From: Enterocloster bolteae
GTDB taxonomy: Bacteria; Bacillota; Clostridia; Lachnospirales; Lachnospiraceae
NCBI RefSeq assembly: GCF_002234575.2
Contig: NZ_CP022464.2
Span: 3,534,001 to 3,598,000, forward strand
DNA: 64,000 nt
Direction: 5' to 3'
A program made the translations under genes and the position numbers. A model generated the notes under the pieces. It saw nothing but the letters and a program-made list of their open reading frames with translations. It did no database searches and was not told the DNA's origin. The stretch's first letter is position 1. Each line of letters starts with the position of its first letter. Positions 33,050 through 42,674 of this stretch are shown here, in pieces.

Positions 33050-34456
33050 TTAACTTTTTTTCTCCTTTGCTGCCATCCATGGCATAATGAACCCAAGTCC
33101 TACCAGCACAAAGGGAGTCACGATATTCAGAGCCAGCTGGAAGGGATCCTCTGAGTAAATACCTGTCAGGCATGCAAAGGCCGTGAATAGAAAGCACCAG
33201 CCGCCCACCAGGATGCCTGCTGTTTTCCCCTTCACAAACCTGTACTCGCCGCAGAACGCATCCCCGGCCCTTTTTAAGGCAATGTATGCCACAAAGACCC
33301 ACAGATATCGCAGGGGCATGCACACCGAGTTTACCTTGACCAGCCAGCGCACCAGAGCGTCCACGTTCCTGATGCCAAAGGCAGGGACCACAATCAGCAC
33401 ACAGACAATGAGCGTCACCAGCCTGTGTCCGTTCACATAGGTGCCGTGTTCATTTTTCTCAAACATCTTGCCGGGGATAAAGCGGGAATCCGCACTGTCC
33501 AAAAGCATTCTGAGGGGCGCGTCCACGGACAGGACCATAACGGAAAACTGTCCAATCAGATTGGTCAGCGCGTATACCACCACAAAGAAATTCCCCGCAT
33601 GGTAATATTCACCCAGCTTCTGGAACGCGTAGTAGGCTCCGTTGGTCATCAGGTCCTGGGGAATATGATTGGAGTCAAACATCATGCCCAGGGCAATGGT
33701 GCCCAGGATGGCGGTCACGGCCACCATGGCTGCCAGGGCTACCATGCCCTTTGCAAAATCCCTGGAAGGATCCTTCATCTTATTTACATAGGGGGAAATC
33801 TTCTCACATCCTCCCACCGCAAAAACCAGGATGGAAAGGCTCAGAAAAAAATTGGCGTTAAAATCCGGTATAAAGGACGAAGGGGACCAGTCAATGGCCA
33901 AGAAGGCACCGTCTGTCAGGGCCGGAGCAGCCACCATCATGACAATGAACAGCATGGACATGATGAACATGGCGGAACCTGCCAATGTGGCAAGCCTCTT
34001 TAGCACCCCCATCCCCTTGCCGGACAGATACATGGCAAACAGGAAAATGACCAGGCACAGAATCTGCATCACCGTGGTGTTCATGCCGCTGGCCCTCTTG
34101 TCCTGGAACAGGGCCCAGCTGGCTGCAATCACAGTGGAATTCGGCTTCTGGGATATATAGGGCATGTGGACCACCCAGTAGGTCCAGCCTGCGTAGTAAG
34201 CCATCTTGGGCCCTATGGTCTCATGAATCCAGGAGCTGACCCCGCCCCCGGCATGCTTGAAGGTGGATCCCAGCTCTCCCACCATCAGGGCATAGGGCAC
34301 AAAATAAATGGCAAATATAAGAATCCAGGATACAATGGCCTTTAATCCGCCGTATTCCGAAAATCCGTTTATCACATTCCCAAATCCCCAGACCGTTGAA
34401 AAAGCCATAAAAGCCAGGGTATGCCAGAGAATCTTTTTATCATCTTTCTGCTGCAT
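33050..34456 (-). CDS. Amino acid permease, APC superfamily
   Basis: A membrane permease of about 468 residues with 12 predicted helices. The start HTLAFMAFSTVWGFGNVINGFSEYGG and the WIHETIGPKMAYYAGWTYWVVHMPYISQKP segment resemble the YjeM / glutamate:GABA-antiporter-like branch of the APC superfamily. The substrate is not fixed. I chose the ATG at 34456 because AAGGAGA precedes it; a GTG one codon earlier is equally near. Extending to 34552 would add 32 residues without a ribosome site. Upstream, GAATGTAC (34483-34490) and its complement (34516-34523) form a possible operator. Confidence 0.9.
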   Translation of the reverse strand: MQQKDDKKILWHTLAFMAFSTVWGFGNVINGFSEYGGLKAIVSWILIFAIYFVPYALMVGELGSTFKHAGGGVSSWIHETIGPKMAYYAGWTYWVVHMPYISQKPNSTVIAASWALFQDKRASGMNTTVMQILCLVIFLFAMYLSGKGMGVLKRLATLAGSAMFIMSMLFIVMMVAAPALTDGAFLAIDWSPSSFIPDFNANFFLSLSILVFAVGGCEKISPYVNKMKDPSRDFAKGMVALAAMVAVTAILGTIALGMMFDSNHIPQDLMTNGAYYAFQKLGEYYHAGNFFVVVYALTNLIGQFSVMVLSVDAPLRMLLDSADSRFIPGKMFEKNEHGTYVNGHRLVTLIVCVLIVVPAFGIRNVDALVRWLVKVNSVCMPLRYLWVFVAYIALKRAGDAFCGEYRFVKGKTAGILVGGWCFLFTAFACLTGIYSEDPFQLALNIVTPFVLVGLGFIMPWMAAKEKKS

Positions 34457-34562
34457 CACAATGTTTCTCCTTATCTCATTCAGAATGTACTTTCTGTGAC
34501 ATTTCTGTCCATATCGTACATTCTTCCCAAAATGAGGGAAAGATATAAGCACTCAGATAGAA

Positions 34563-35996
34563 TCATGACCTGGTTTCCTTCAGATGCTTTACTGCCTCGG
34601 ACAGCTTCATGCTGTTGGAGCCTTTAAAAAGAATGCAGTCGCCCTCCCTGATGTTTTCGTCCAGCCACTTTTCTGCCTGGGCCAGACTGTCTATTTCAAT
34701 ATGGGGCGTCGCTGCGCGGGCTGCATCCATTCCGCTGCCGATGCAGGCTGCCAGCTCTCCAAGCAAAAGAACCATGTCCAGTGGATGTTCTCCTATGTAG
34801 GCGCCTATTTCGGCATGGAACCTTTCCGTATCCGGGCCCAGCTCCTTCATGTCGGCCAAGACCGCAATCTTTCGTTCTCCCTTCACGCTGTCCAGCACCT
34901 CCAGTCCGGCCTTCATGGACACCGGGCTGGCATTGTAGCTGTCGTCAATGACAGTGACGCCGCCCCATTCAAATATCTGCTGGCGTCCCTTGTAGCCCTT
35001 AAACTGTCCCAGGGCCAGGGCCGCCTTCTCCATGGAAAGCCCGTATGTATCCGCCACTGCCAGGGCCGCCATGGCATTGCTCACCATGTGGCTTCCCATA
35101 ACCTTAAGGCGCACCCGGACCCTGCAGTCACCGTGAACCGCCGTGAACACGGGATACCCCTCTTCCAGGTGCAGGTCCTCTGCCCTGTAGTCACAGTCCC
35201 TGCCCAGTCCGTACAGCACCTTCTTCCTGCCCTCCTTAGGAACCACTGAGGCCAGAAGAGGGTCGTCGCCGTTTAAGAACAATATGCCCTCTGGCGGCAT
35301 TCCCTCCTGGATATGGAGCTTTTCCTCCAGAATGCATTCCTGTGATCCCAGCTGTTCGATGTGGGCTATTCCTATGTTGGTCATGACGGCACAGTCCACC
35401 CTGGCCACCCTGGCAATACGCTCCATCTCCCCGGGTTCGCTCATCCCCAGCTCAATGACGCCAATCTCAGCAGACTGCGGGATCTCCGCAATGGTAATGG
35501 GCACCCCCACCTGGCTGTTGCTGTTGCCTGGTGTCTTATAGACCTTGAATCCGGCGCTCAGGGCCTCCGCTATCATTTCCCTGGTAGTGGTCTTTCCCAC
35601 GCTTCCCGTGATTCCCACCAGGGGCAGACTCAGGCTTTTCCTGCAAAAACTCCCCAGGTCCTGAAGGGCCTTCTTCGTGTCACGCACCTCAATCCACGCT
35701 GCCTGAAGTGCTTTCCTCTCCTGCTCCCTGTTTTCCCCGCACTGCTGCCGGACACAGGCTTTAACATCCTCCCCGCAGTGATGTTCGCTGGTAAATACCA
35801 CGGCCGCCCCGCTGGCAATTGCCTGGCAGAGAAAGCGGTGGGCGTCCACCCGCTCACCCACTATGGGCACAAACAGGTCATCCCCCTCCATTGTTCTGGA
35901 ATCCAGGCTGATGTGTTTAACATGCTGATCCTCCTGGCCATGCAGCAGGTTTCCTCCTGTGGCTTCAAGCAGTTCCTTAACCGTTATTCCTGTCAT
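34563..35996 (-). CDS. murF: UDP-MurNAc-tripeptide:D-Ala-D-Ala ligase
   Basis: Adds D-Ala-D-Ala to the UDP-MurNAc-tripeptide in the last cytoplasmic step of wall precursor synthesis. It has 477 residues. The ATP loop GITGSVGKTTTREMI and the LDSRTMEGDDLFVP N-terminal segment are present, along with the Mur central-domain motif ELGMSEPGEMERIARVARVD and the C-terminal DDSYNASPVSMKAGLEVL. It overlaps murE by 20 bases, so the two steps are translationally coupled. Confidence 0.97.
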   Translation of the reverse strand: MTGITVKELLEATGGNLLHGQEDQHVKHISLDSRTMEGDDLFVPIVGERVDAHRFLCQAIASGAAVVFTSEHHCGEDVKACVRQQCGENREQERKALQAAWIEVRDTKKALQDLGSFCRKSLSLPLVGITGSVGKTTTREMIAEALSAGFKVYKTPGNSNSQVGVPITIAEIPQSAEIGVIELGMSEPGEMERIARVARVDCAVMTNIGIAHIEQLGSQECILEEKLHIQEGMPPEGILFLNGDDPLLASVVPKEGRKKVLYGLGRDCDYRAEDLHLEEGYPVFTAVHGDCRVRVRLKVMGSHMVSNAMAALAVADTYGLSMEKAALALGQFKGYKGRQQIFEWGGVTVIDDSYNASPVSMKAGLEVLDSVKGERKIAVLADMKELGPDTERFHAEIGAYIGEHPLDMVLLLGELAACIGSGMDAARAATPHIEIDSLAQAEKWLDENIREGDCILFKGSNSMKLSEAVKHLKETRS

Positions 35997-37512
35997 ACTG
36001 TGTCTCGTCTCCCAACTCTTTTATGGTTTCTTCAATGACTTCCCTGTCCAGGAAATGATGGCGCACGCCGTTGATCTCCTGATAGTCCTCATGTCCTTTG
36101 CCGATGACAGCTATCATATCCCCCGGCTGCGCATGAAGGATGCTGCTGCGGATTGCGTCCCTTCTGTCAGGAATTTCAACAAAGTCCCCTCCTGTTTTTT
36201 CTATGCTTCCCCGGATGTCCGCCATGATGTCCTCCACCTTTTCATACCTGGAGTTGTCTGCCGTGATGATGCTTAAATCGGCCAGCCTTCCTCCAATCTC
36301 GCCCATGGAGTAGCGTCTGTCCTTGGAACGGTTGCCGCCGCATCCAAATACCACCACCAGCCGCCTGGGATGATACTGGCGCAGGGTGGTAAGAAGGCTC
36401 TCCATGCTTACCGCATTGTGGGCGTAGTCTACCAGGACCGTACACCTGGATGAGGTGTAGACGATTTCCATACGTCCATTGACACGTATGTGCTCCAGGG
36501 CATGGACAATCCTATCTTTTGGAAGTCCCAGGAAGGAGCATACGCACAGGGCTGCCAGGGCATTGTCCACGTTGAACAGGCCGGGAATTCCCAGACGGAC
36601 ATCCATGTCCAGGTTCCCTGTGACATCAAACTCAGTGCCCACAAAATCCGGCCGGGACACATACCGGACGTTTGAGGCTTCAAAGTCTGCCTTCGTCTCC
36701 CCGTCCTCCTTTACGCAGTACGTATAAAGCCGGCAGGACGCGTCCTTTACGATTTCTTTAAAATGCCCGTCGTTTAAGTTTACCAGCCCTATCCTGCACA
36801 TGCTCAAAAGACGTGATTTGCAGCAGAGATATTCCGCAAAATCAGCGTGCTCATCCGGCCCGATGTGGTCCGGGGATATATTGGTGAAAATGCCGTAGTC
36901 AAAGGCGAGGCCGTCCACCCGGTGCATCTTGATTCCCTGGGAGGACACCTCCATAATCATATACTGGCAGCCTGCCTCCGCCATTTTCGCAAAGGACTGG
37001 TGCAGTTCATAGGATTCCGGCGTGGTGTTCATAGTAGGGGTCACCTGTCCATTGATCACCGTGCCTGTGGTGCCTATCATCCCCACCTTTTTTCCTGCCG
37101 CTTCAAGAATGGCTTTTATCATATGGGTGGTGGTGGTCTTTCCCTTTGTTCCCGTCACGCCAATGGTAATCATTTTGGACGCAGGATAACCGAACCTGGC
37201 TGCCGAGAGAAGAGCCAGGCTTCTCCTGGCCTCTGCTGTCTTAAGTATTGTCACCCGGCCCATCTCATGCTCCGCAAGTCCTGAGGCAGCCAATTCCTCC
37301 TCAATGTCCCGCTCCGTCACAAGGACGCGGACGCCAGCGCGCAGCACATCCGGTACAAACCGGTGGGAATCCACCCGGGTCCCCGCCATACACACAAACA
37401 CAGCACCGGGCACTGCCTTTCTGGAGTCGTAGACCACCTCTGTGACCTCCACATCCAGGCTTCCTCTGACAAGTTCATAATCCAGCTCATTCAACCAGGT
37501 TCTAAGTATCAT
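35977..37512 (-). CDS. murE: UDP-MurNAc-dipeptide:diamino acid ligase
   Basis: Adds the third residue of the peptidoglycan stem peptide. It has 511 residues. GVTGTKGKTTTTHMIKAIL is the ATP loop, NTTPESYELHQSFAKM and MEVSSQGIKMHRVDG follow, and the C-terminal DYAHNAVSMESLL is intact. The specificity motif reads DNSRYE; the Arg of the DNPR motif that selects meso-diaminopimelate is kept, so m-DAP is the probable substrate, with Ser replacing Pro. It is followed by murF. Confidence 0.96.
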   Translation of the reverse strand: MILRTWLNELDYELVRGSLDVEVTEVVYDSRKAVPGAVFVCMAGTRVDSHRFVPDVLRAGVRVLVTERDIEEELAASGLAEHEMGRVTILKTAEARRSLALLSAARFGYPASKMITIGVTGTKGKTTTTHMIKAILEAAGKKVGMIGTTGTVINGQVTPTMNTTPESYELHQSFAKMAEAGCQYMIMEVSSQGIKMHRVDGLAFDYGIFTNISPDHIGPDEHADFAEYLCCKSRLLSMCRIGLVNLNDGHFKEIVKDASCRLYTYCVKEDGETKADFEASNVRYVSRPDFVGTEFDVTGNLDMDVRLGIPGLFNVDNALAALCVCSFLGLPKDRIVHALEHIRVNGRMEIVYTSSRCTVLVDYAHNAVSMESLLTTLRQYHPRRLVVVFGCGGNRSKDRRYSMGEIGGRLADLSIITADNSRYEKVEDIMADIRGSIEKTGGDFVEIPDRRDAIRSSILHAQPGDMIAVIGKGHEDYQEINGVRHHFLDREVIEETIKELGDETQYDRNNG

Positions 37513-37554
37513 ATCAATACCTCATTTCTTTTTCGTGCAACTTATATTATGCCA

Positions 37555-37601
37555 AAATATATCCTGGCCCGGCGCTCCTTTTTCGGATGCGCCGGGCCAG
37601 G
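37555..37601 (-). terminator. Terminator of the formate-THF ligase gene
   Basis: A perfect 13-bp stem, CCTGGCCCGGCGC (37563-37575) with its complement (37589-37601), closes a 13-base loop. On the minus strand it is followed by ATATATTTTGG. It lies after the fhs stop at 37610 and just before the murE leader, where CATAAT preceded by TGG may serve as an extended -10. Confidence 0.85.
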
Positions 37602-37609
37602 CCCATTTC

Positions 37610-39280
37610 CTAGAAAAGTCCGGTAATCTTACCGTTCTCATCCACATCAATGCTGTCTGCTGCCGGTTTCTTCGGAAGTCCCGGCATGGTCATGATGGAA
37701 CCTGTAAGCGCCACCACGAAGCCTGCTCCTGCTGATACATAGGCATCCCTTACATTGATGGTAAAGCCCGCGGGCCGCCCTAACTTGGTCTGGTCATCCG
37801 ACAGGGAATACTGGGTCTTGGCCATACACACCGGCAGGTTTCCAAAGCCCATATCCTCAATGCGCTTTAACGCCTTGGCAGCGGCCGGTGCAAAGGAAGC
37901 GCCGTCTGCTCCGTAAATCTCTTTTGCAATGGTGTTAATCTTATCCTTAAGGCTCATCTCATCCGGATAGAGTACATGGTACTGGGTTGGCTTGTTCTCC
38001 AGTGTCTCCATTACCTTTTCAGCCAGGGCAATGCCGCCCTCGCCGCCCTTTGCCCATACCTCGGACAGAGCGAACTCGCATCCCCTGTCTTCGCAGAACT
38101 TCTTGATATAAGCATATTCTGCCTCGGTATCGGATATGAAGGAATTGAGAGTAACCACCACAGGCACGCCGAACTTCTGGAGGTTCTCAATGTGCTTCTC
38201 CAGATTGACAATGCCCTTTTCAAGGGCTTCCAGATTCTCAGCTGACAGCTGGTCCTTGGGCACGCCGCCGTTGTACTTAAGGGCCCTGACCGTAGCCACC
38301 AGAACCACTGCGTCCGGCTTAAGCCCTGCCTTGCGGCACTTGATGTCAAGGAACTTCTCAGCTCCCAGGTCAGCACCGAAGCCGGCCTCTGTCACTACCA
38401 CGTCTGCCAGCTTCAGGGCTGTCTTCGTGGCTCTCACGCTGTTGCATCCGTGGGCGATGTTGGCAAACGGGCCGCCGTGTACCAGGGCGCCTGTGTGCTC
38501 CAGGGTCTGGATCAGGTTGGGCTTTAACGCTTCCTTAAGGAGGGCTGCCATGGAGCCCACTGCATGGAGCTGCTCTGCGGTCACAGGCTCTCCTGCAAAA
38601 TTATAGGCCACAATAATCTTGCCCAGACGGTTCTTTAAATCCTCCATGTTGTCTGCCAGGCACAGGATCGCCATAATTTCAGAAGCCACTGTAATGACAA
38701 AGTGATCCTCCCTGACCATGCCGTCTCCCTTTGCTCCCAGGCCCACCACGATGTTGCGCAGAACGCGGTCATTCATGTCCACGCATCGCTTCCACTGGAT
38801 CTGCCTTGGGTCAATCCCCAGGGCATTGCCCTGCTGGATATGGTTGTCTAAGAGAGCTGCCAACAGGTTATTGGCGGAGGTAATGGCATGGAAATCACCT
38901 GTAAAATGCAGGTTTAAATCCTCCATGGGCACAACCTGGGCATAACCGCCGCCGGCTGCTCCTCCCTTAACGCCGAAGCAGGGGCCCAGGGAAGGCTCTC
39001 TGAGGGCTATGATGGCCTTCTTTCCCATCTTTCCAAATGCCTCGCCCAGACCAACCGTGGTGGTGGTCTTTCCTTCTCCTGCCGGTGTTGGATTGATGGC
39101 TGTTACCAGCACCAGCTTTCCGTTGGGACGGTCCTTTACCTGCTCCCAGAGTTCATCTGTCAGCTTTGCTTTGTATTTACCGTAAAGCTCCAGGTCATCC
39201 TCCCCGATTCCGTAAGCAGCAGCCACTTCTTTAATGGGCTGCATCACGGCCTCCTGCGCAATCTCAATATCTGATTTCAT
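37610..39280 (-). CDS. fhs: Formate-tetrahydrofolate ligase
   Basis: ATP-dependent synthesis of 10-formyl-THF from formate, a one-carbon entry step and part of the methyl branch of the Wood-Ljungdahl pathway. It has 556 residues, the family length. The N-terminal ATP loop is TPAGEGKTTTTVGLGEAF, followed by REPSLGPCFGVKGGAAGGGYAQVVPMEDLNLHFTGD, a highly conserved family signature. The start follows AGAGGAGGAAC. It is a single-gene unit with its own terminator. Its product supplies Fmt at 24015-25001. Confidence 0.98.
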   Translation of the reverse strand: MKSDIEIAQEAVMQPIKEVAAAYGIGEDDLELYGKYKAKLTDELWEQVKDRPNGKLVLVTAINPTPAGEGKTTTTVGLGEAFGKMGKKAIIALREPSLGPCFGVKGGAAGGGYAQVVPMEDLNLHFTGDFHAITSANNLLAALLDNHIQQGNALGIDPRQIQWKRCVDMNDRVLRNIVVGLGAKGDGMVREDHFVITVASEIMAILCLADNMEDLKNRLGKIIVAYNFAGEPVTAEQLHAVGSMAALLKEALKPNLIQTLEHTGALVHGGPFANIAHGCNSVRATKTALKLADVVVTEAGFGADLGAEKFLDIKCRKAGLKPDAVVLVATVRALKYNGGVPKDQLSAENLEALEKGIVNLEKHIENLQKFGVPVVVTLNSFISDTEAEYAYIKKFCEDRGCEFALSEVWAKGGEGGIALAEKVMETLENKPTQYHVLYPDEMSLKDKINTIAKEIYGADGASFAPAAAKALKRIEDMGFGNLPVCMAKTQYSLSDDQTKLGRPAGFTINVRDAYVSAGAGFVVALTGSIMTMPGLPKKPAADSIDVDENGKITGLF

Positions 39281-39458
39281 ATTTTTGTTCCTCCTCTTAT
39301 ATTACGCCCCACGGTTTCCCGCCTTTGCAGGTCCGTCAACGTTTTATTCAAAAGCACCGGCCGCTGCTGCCCTTGCCGGCAGCCGCTGCTCTTGTTTCCC
39401 CATACACCCCTGTTCCCCTGCTCCGGCCCGCATGCGCCGCGCTTTCAGGGAACAGTTT

Positions 39459-42400
39459 CTAATACCCCTGCTCCAGCAGTTCCTCAAATTCTTCCATGCT
39501 CATAAGCACTTTCCTGGGCTTGGTACCCTCTTCCTCGCCCACTACCCCTGCTTCCGCCAGCTGGTCCATAATCCGGGCAGCCCGGTTGAAGCCAATCTTA
39601 AACATCCTCTGGAGCATGCCGATGGATGCCTTTTCTTTTTCAATGATAAACCTGCCAGCCTGGACAAAGTACTCATCCCGTTCAGAAGCCCCGCTTCCTC
39701 CGTCCATGGACGGGGAAGAGACACGGCTCTCCACTTCCGGATTATATTCCGCCACCATGCCCTGTTCTGTCAGGAATTCCACCACCCGGCCCACTTCCTC
39801 ATCGGACACAAAGGCGCCCTGTACACGCTGGGGTTTGGGGAATCCAGCCGGATAAAAGAGCATGTCGCCCTTTCCCAGCAGCTTCTCGGCCCCGTTCATA
39901 TCAATAATGGTCCTGGAGTCCACGCCTGAAGACACGGCAAAAGCAATTCTGGACGGCACATTGGCCTTAATCAGTCCGGTGATGACATTGACCGACGGCC
40001 TCTGGGTTGCAATGACCAGATGAATTCCCGCAGCACGGGCCAGCTGGGCCAGACGGCAGATAGCATCCTCCACTTCTCCCGGAGCCACCATCATAAGGTC
40101 TGCCAGCTCGTCGATGATAATGACAATCTGGGGCATCTTCACCGGCTTTTTGTCATCCTCTATATCCTTTATCTTTTCAACTCTTTCATTGTAGCCCTTT
40201 AAATCCCTGACATTGCACTCCGCAAACTTCTTATAGCGGTCCGTCATCTCGGCCACAGCCCAGTTCAGTGCCCCTGAGGCCTTTTTGGGGTCTGTTACCA
40301 CCGGGATAAGCAGATGGGGGATTCCGTTATAGACACTGAGCTCCACCACCTTGGGATCCACCATAATCATCTTCACATCCTCTGGTTTGGACTTGAAAAT
40401 GATGCTCATAATCAGGGTATTGATACACACCGACTTACCGGAACCAGTGGCGCCTGCAATAAGCAGATGGGGCATCTTTCCGATATCCGTCACCACCACC
40501 TGTCCGCCGATATCCTTGCCCACGGCAAAGGCCAGACGTGACTTGTGGTTCTTAAACGATTCCGCCTCCAGCAAATCCCTCAGGTATACCATGTTGTTCT
40601 CTTTGTTGGGCACCTCGATTCCCACCGCCGACTTGCCGGGAATGGGCGCCTCAATACGGATATCCGCCGCAGCCAGACTCAGCTTGATATCGTCGGTCAG
40701 CCCCACTATCTTGCTGACCTTCACGCCCTGCTCCGGCAAAAGCTCATACCGGGTCACAGCAGGACCGCAGCTGATATTTGTAACCGTCACCCCAACACCG
40801 AAGTTATGGAGAGTCTGCTGCAGCTTAATGGCCGTGGCCTTATACTCATCCCCAGAAAAGGAACCGGCATTCTTAGCCCCCTTCTTAAGCAGGGTAGTAG
40901 GCGGGAACACATATTCCTTCTTTACTGCCTCTTCCTTTTCCTTGATTTCCTGGGCCACCGCCATATTGGAATCGGTCTGTCCGGCCTCCTCCCGCTTCTT
41001 CTCAATCTTTTTCTGGAGAAGTTCTGTCTCAGTCTCTATAACCTTGCCTGATGCCGTAACCACCCGCTTGGGCTCCTCCGGCACAAATATGCTGTCATAA
41101 TTGATACCCTGTTCCGACGGGTCTGTCTCATAGATACCTGTTTCCGGAACATCCGTTTCAGGAATTCCCGCCTCATGGTCTGCGGCTCCGTGCAGTCCTG
41201 TCCCGTGAAGGCCGGCCGTACCCGCGCTTTCAGCAGACAAGGCAGCTCCTTCTGCCATATCCCCAGATGTCCCATATTCTTCTTCCCAGGGAACCGTATC
41301 CTCACGGCCCCGGTCATGGCCATAACCGTTTACAGGATTCTCGTCCCTGTCCGCAGAGGACCTGACATGAAACTCCATCTCCTCCAGGGTCTTTAAATCC
41401 TTCTTCACATGGATGGTGTCATAGTCCTCCCCATCATGTGTCCCATACTCGTCCTCCACAAGAATGCCGGTGACCACCGGCGCTTCTTCCCGGCGTCCCA
41501 AACGGCTGTGGCCCTCTATAGACCTGGCCAGGGCCCCCAGTTCATCCGTGTCGTAGGAATCCCCGGCATCGGTCCCCGGCTCCAAAGGCGGGTCAAACCT
41601 GCCCACAAACTCATCCGGCGGCAGGCTGTCCTTTGCGCCGGCTGTCTGGGCCGGCCCCCAGTCCTTCTCGTATGTATCGGGCATTTCAGGCATTTCCGGC
41701 ATTTCCTCCAGATCCGCTCCAAACTCACGGTCAAATGCCTCCTCGTCATAATCCTCTTCCTCAGGTGTCATCAGCCTGGTGGCATTCAGATTAACGCCCC
41801 TCACCCTCTGTTCCTCGCGGATGCGCCTGCGCTCCTCCTCCCGTATGGCGTGAAGCTCCCTGCGCCGGTCCATATCCTCTCTGGCATACTGGTAAGCCTT
41901 GTCCCCTCCCCGCTTCACAGCAGACACAAAAGAGCGCTCCGTGATGCATACCATGCAGATGATGAACAGGACCACCAGAACCAGAAAGGTTCCCGGCTTC
42001 CCCAGTCCGATGGTAAGGAAGGAGGTAAGGACGCCTCCCAGCCATCCGCCGCCCGTACCGGTCAGGGTGGACTGCTTATAATATTCCATCCACTTCGCGC
42101 CGGCCGGAACCGTACCGAAGGCCAGCTGCAGCAGCCCGCAGACCGTAATAACAGCCCCTGCCACGGCTGCCAGCTTCATGGCAGCATGGATGTTTCCCTG
42201 ATTGGACAGATGGAAACAGGTGCCCACAAATATCAGTATGGGGAATAGATATCCCACCATTCCAAATATTCCCAGCTGTACTCCGCGCAGCACATCGCCC
42301 ACCACGCCGCACAGCCTGAAATTGCTCAGAAATAAAAGAATGGCAACAGCAAAAGAGCAGATGATGACCACTTCTGCTCTCATGAATTCCGTATTATCCT

Positions 42401-42527
42401 GTTCATAGGCCTTTTTTCCGGATGTCCCGCGGCTTTTGGAGGAAGTGCCTGTCTTTTTGGACGTGCTTCCCTTTGGCCTTCCCGGTTTTCTGTTCCCACT
42501 CTGCTGTCGTTTTGTTGTTTCAGCCAC
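39459..42527 (-). CDS. FtsK/SpoIIIE DNA translocase
   Basis: Septal DNA pump of 1022 residues. An N-terminal Lys/Arg-rich cytoplasmic tail precedes four membrane helices (about 50-190). A long acidic, low-complexity linker (about 215-520) follows, then the motor with Walker A GATGSGKSVCIN, Walker B IVIIIDELADLMM and IATQRPSVNVITG, and a C-terminal winged-helix gamma domain (SIGMLQRMFKIGFNRAARIMDQL). It moves chromosomes through the division or sporulation septum. The start is a GTG at 42527 behind AGGAGG; the promoter is at 42622-42650. Confidence 0.96.
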   Translation of the reverse strand: MAETTKRQQSGNRKPGRPKGSTSKKTGTSSKSRGTSGKKAYEQDNTEFMRAEVVIICSFAVAILLFLSNFRLCGVVGDVLRGVQLGIFGMVGYLFPILIFVGTCFHLSNQGNIHAAMKLAAVAGAVITVCGLLQLAFGTVPAGAKWMEYYKQSTLTGTGGGWLGGVLTSFLTIGLGKPGTFLVLVVLFIICMVCITERSFVSAVKRGGDKAYQYAREDMDRRRELHAIREEERRRIREEQRVRGVNLNATRLMTPEEEDYDEEAFDREFGADLEEMPEMPEMPDTYEKDWGPAQTAGAKDSLPPDEFVGRFDPPLEPGTDAGDSYDTDELGALARSIEGHSRLGRREEAPVVTGILVEDEYGTHDGEDYDTIHVKKDLKTLEEMEFHVRSSADRDENPVNGYGHDRGREDTVPWEEEYGTSGDMAEGAALSAESAGTAGLHGTGLHGAADHEAGIPETDVPETGIYETDPSEQGINYDSIFVPEEPKRVVTASGKVIETETELLQKKIEKKREEAGQTDSNMAVAQEIKEKEEAVKKEYVFPPTTLLKKGAKNAGSFSGDEYKATAIKLQQTLHNFGVGVTVTNISCGPAVTRYELLPEQGVKVSKIVGLTDDIKLSLAAADIRIEAPIPGKSAVGIEVPNKENNMVYLRDLLEAESFKNHKSRLAFAVGKDIGGQVVVTDIGKMPHLLIAGATGSGKSVCINTLIMSIIFKSKPEDVKMIMVDPKVVELSVYNGIPHLLIPVVTDPKKASGALNWAVAEMTDRYKKFAECNVRDLKGYNERVEKIKDIEDDKKPVKMPQIVIIIDELADLMMVAPGEVEDAICRLAQLARAAGIHLVIATQRPSVNVITGLIKANVPSRIAFAVSSGVDSRTIIDMNGAEKLLGKGDMLFYPAGFPKPQRVQGAFVSDEEVGRVVEFLTEQGMVAEYNPEVESRVSSPSMDGGSGASERDEYFVQAGRFIIEKEKASIGMLQRMFKIGFNRAARIMDQLAEAGVVGEEEGTKPRKVLMSMEEFEELLEQGY

Positions 42528-42621
42528 TTGATACAGCCTCCTGTCATTCTCTTACAAGTTGTCATACCGTATCAGCCTCCCATTCCCACAGCAGGCTGTC
42601 TCATTTATACAGTTAACTTAT

Positions 42622-42650
42622 ATTATGCTATATTTGAGGTTAAAATTCAA
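42622..42650 (-). promoter_or_regulatory. Promoter of the FtsK/SpoIIIE gene
   Basis: TTGAAT (42650-42645), 17 bases, CATAAT (42627-42622) on the minus strand, about 95 bases before the GTG start. Confidence 0.7.
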
Positions 42651-42674
42651 GTGGATTGTTTCAAAAGACGGAAT

